This document shows positions 63,716-64,000 of a DNA stretch of 64,000 bases, in pieces. Numbering within the stretch: position 1 is the first letter of the stretch; each line of letters begins with the position of its first letter. Source of the DNA: Parelaphostrongylus tenuis (Eukaryota; Nematoda; Chromadorea; Rhabditida; Metastrongylidae); the NCBI GenBank assembly GCA_019055375.1, contig JAHQIW010000389.1, positions 124,001 to 188,000 of the forward strand, written 5' to 3'. The position numbers and the translations under genes are program-made. The notes under the pieces are model-generated. The model was not told the origin of the DNA. It was given only the letters and a program-made list of their open reading frames with translations, and did no database searches.

Positions 63716-64000
63716 ATCATTTAAAACAAACAGTGAGACATCAATATACTTTGTGGAGTTCACCTCAAAATATAGGTCATTCGCACGGAATTCAAAGAAC
63801 ATCATTTTTTTGATTTCCTGTTGAACACCTCGCCATATTCCGATAAAAAATCTGTTCGATTACGAACATTTCTTGCAGAACCAAATTCTTACTCATTTTG
63901 AAAACAGAAATGTTGAATAAATCATCCATAAACGCAGAAAGTCAGTGATTCTTCTAAAACAAAATGACTAAGACCTGTTCTCAACTATTTAGGAAAGAGG

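Overview
This is nuclear DNA of a nematode, probably a strongylid parasite such as a hookworm. The evidence is short phase-consistent exons with TTTCAG-like acceptors, a Pumilio/PUF gene, RTE reverse-transcriptase tails, Penelope-like fragments, mariner and piggyBac relics, and abundant tRNA-derived SINEs. Species assignment is inference. No prokaryotic features are present.

Two host genes are recognisable, both on the minus strand. (1) A Pumilio-family RNA-binding protein (puf-9/PUM-like) runs from 45272 to 29073 in 16 exons; joined, they give an uninterrupted 740-codon frame ending in an eight-repeat PUM domain with canonical RNA-contact residues. (2) A prostaglandin E synthase 2-like gene runs from 24018 to 18691 in at least eight exons. 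Its homology is clear, but its frame is broken in at least three exons, so it is either decaying or carries assembly indels. Its 5' end was not found.

Repeats dominate the rest. From the left: a fold-back MITE (2921-3557); a mariner inserted exactly at TA inside a SINE (4719-5464); a second internally deleted mariner (7082-7629); a fold-back element with a (CACTAT)-rich core (12944-13732); several tRNA-like SINE classes; inside puf-9 introns, a Penelope-like fold-back, a mariner relic, an RTE fragment flanked by inverted ~322-bp repeats, and many SINEs; simple repeats at 47-50 kb; a perfect 57-bp palindrome at 50 kb; a piggyBac element with TTAA/TIR ends (55526-58900) containing Penelope sequence; and RTE, mariner and Penelope fragments at 60-62.5 kb.

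The most interesting system is a set of self-cleaving hammerhead ribozymes (HHRs). At 53873-55366 a near-identical 271-bp tandem array of about 5.2 units, flanked by a 10-13 bp target duplication and beginning with an inverted partial copy, carries five sequence-perfect type I HHRs. The core is intact, stem I is 6 bp, stem II 5 bp, and stem III is a short palindrome. It looks like a recently inserted animal retrozyme. A second diverged HHR family sits in the ~322-bp repeat units at 35.9-37.4 kb, 50.0 kb and 63.4 kb. A third, Penelope-type family has at least eight HHR-like motifs, some just downstream of GIY-YIG endonuclease fragments. Together these suggest a genome where Penelope-like elements and non-autonomous ribozyme repeats have been co-mobilised.
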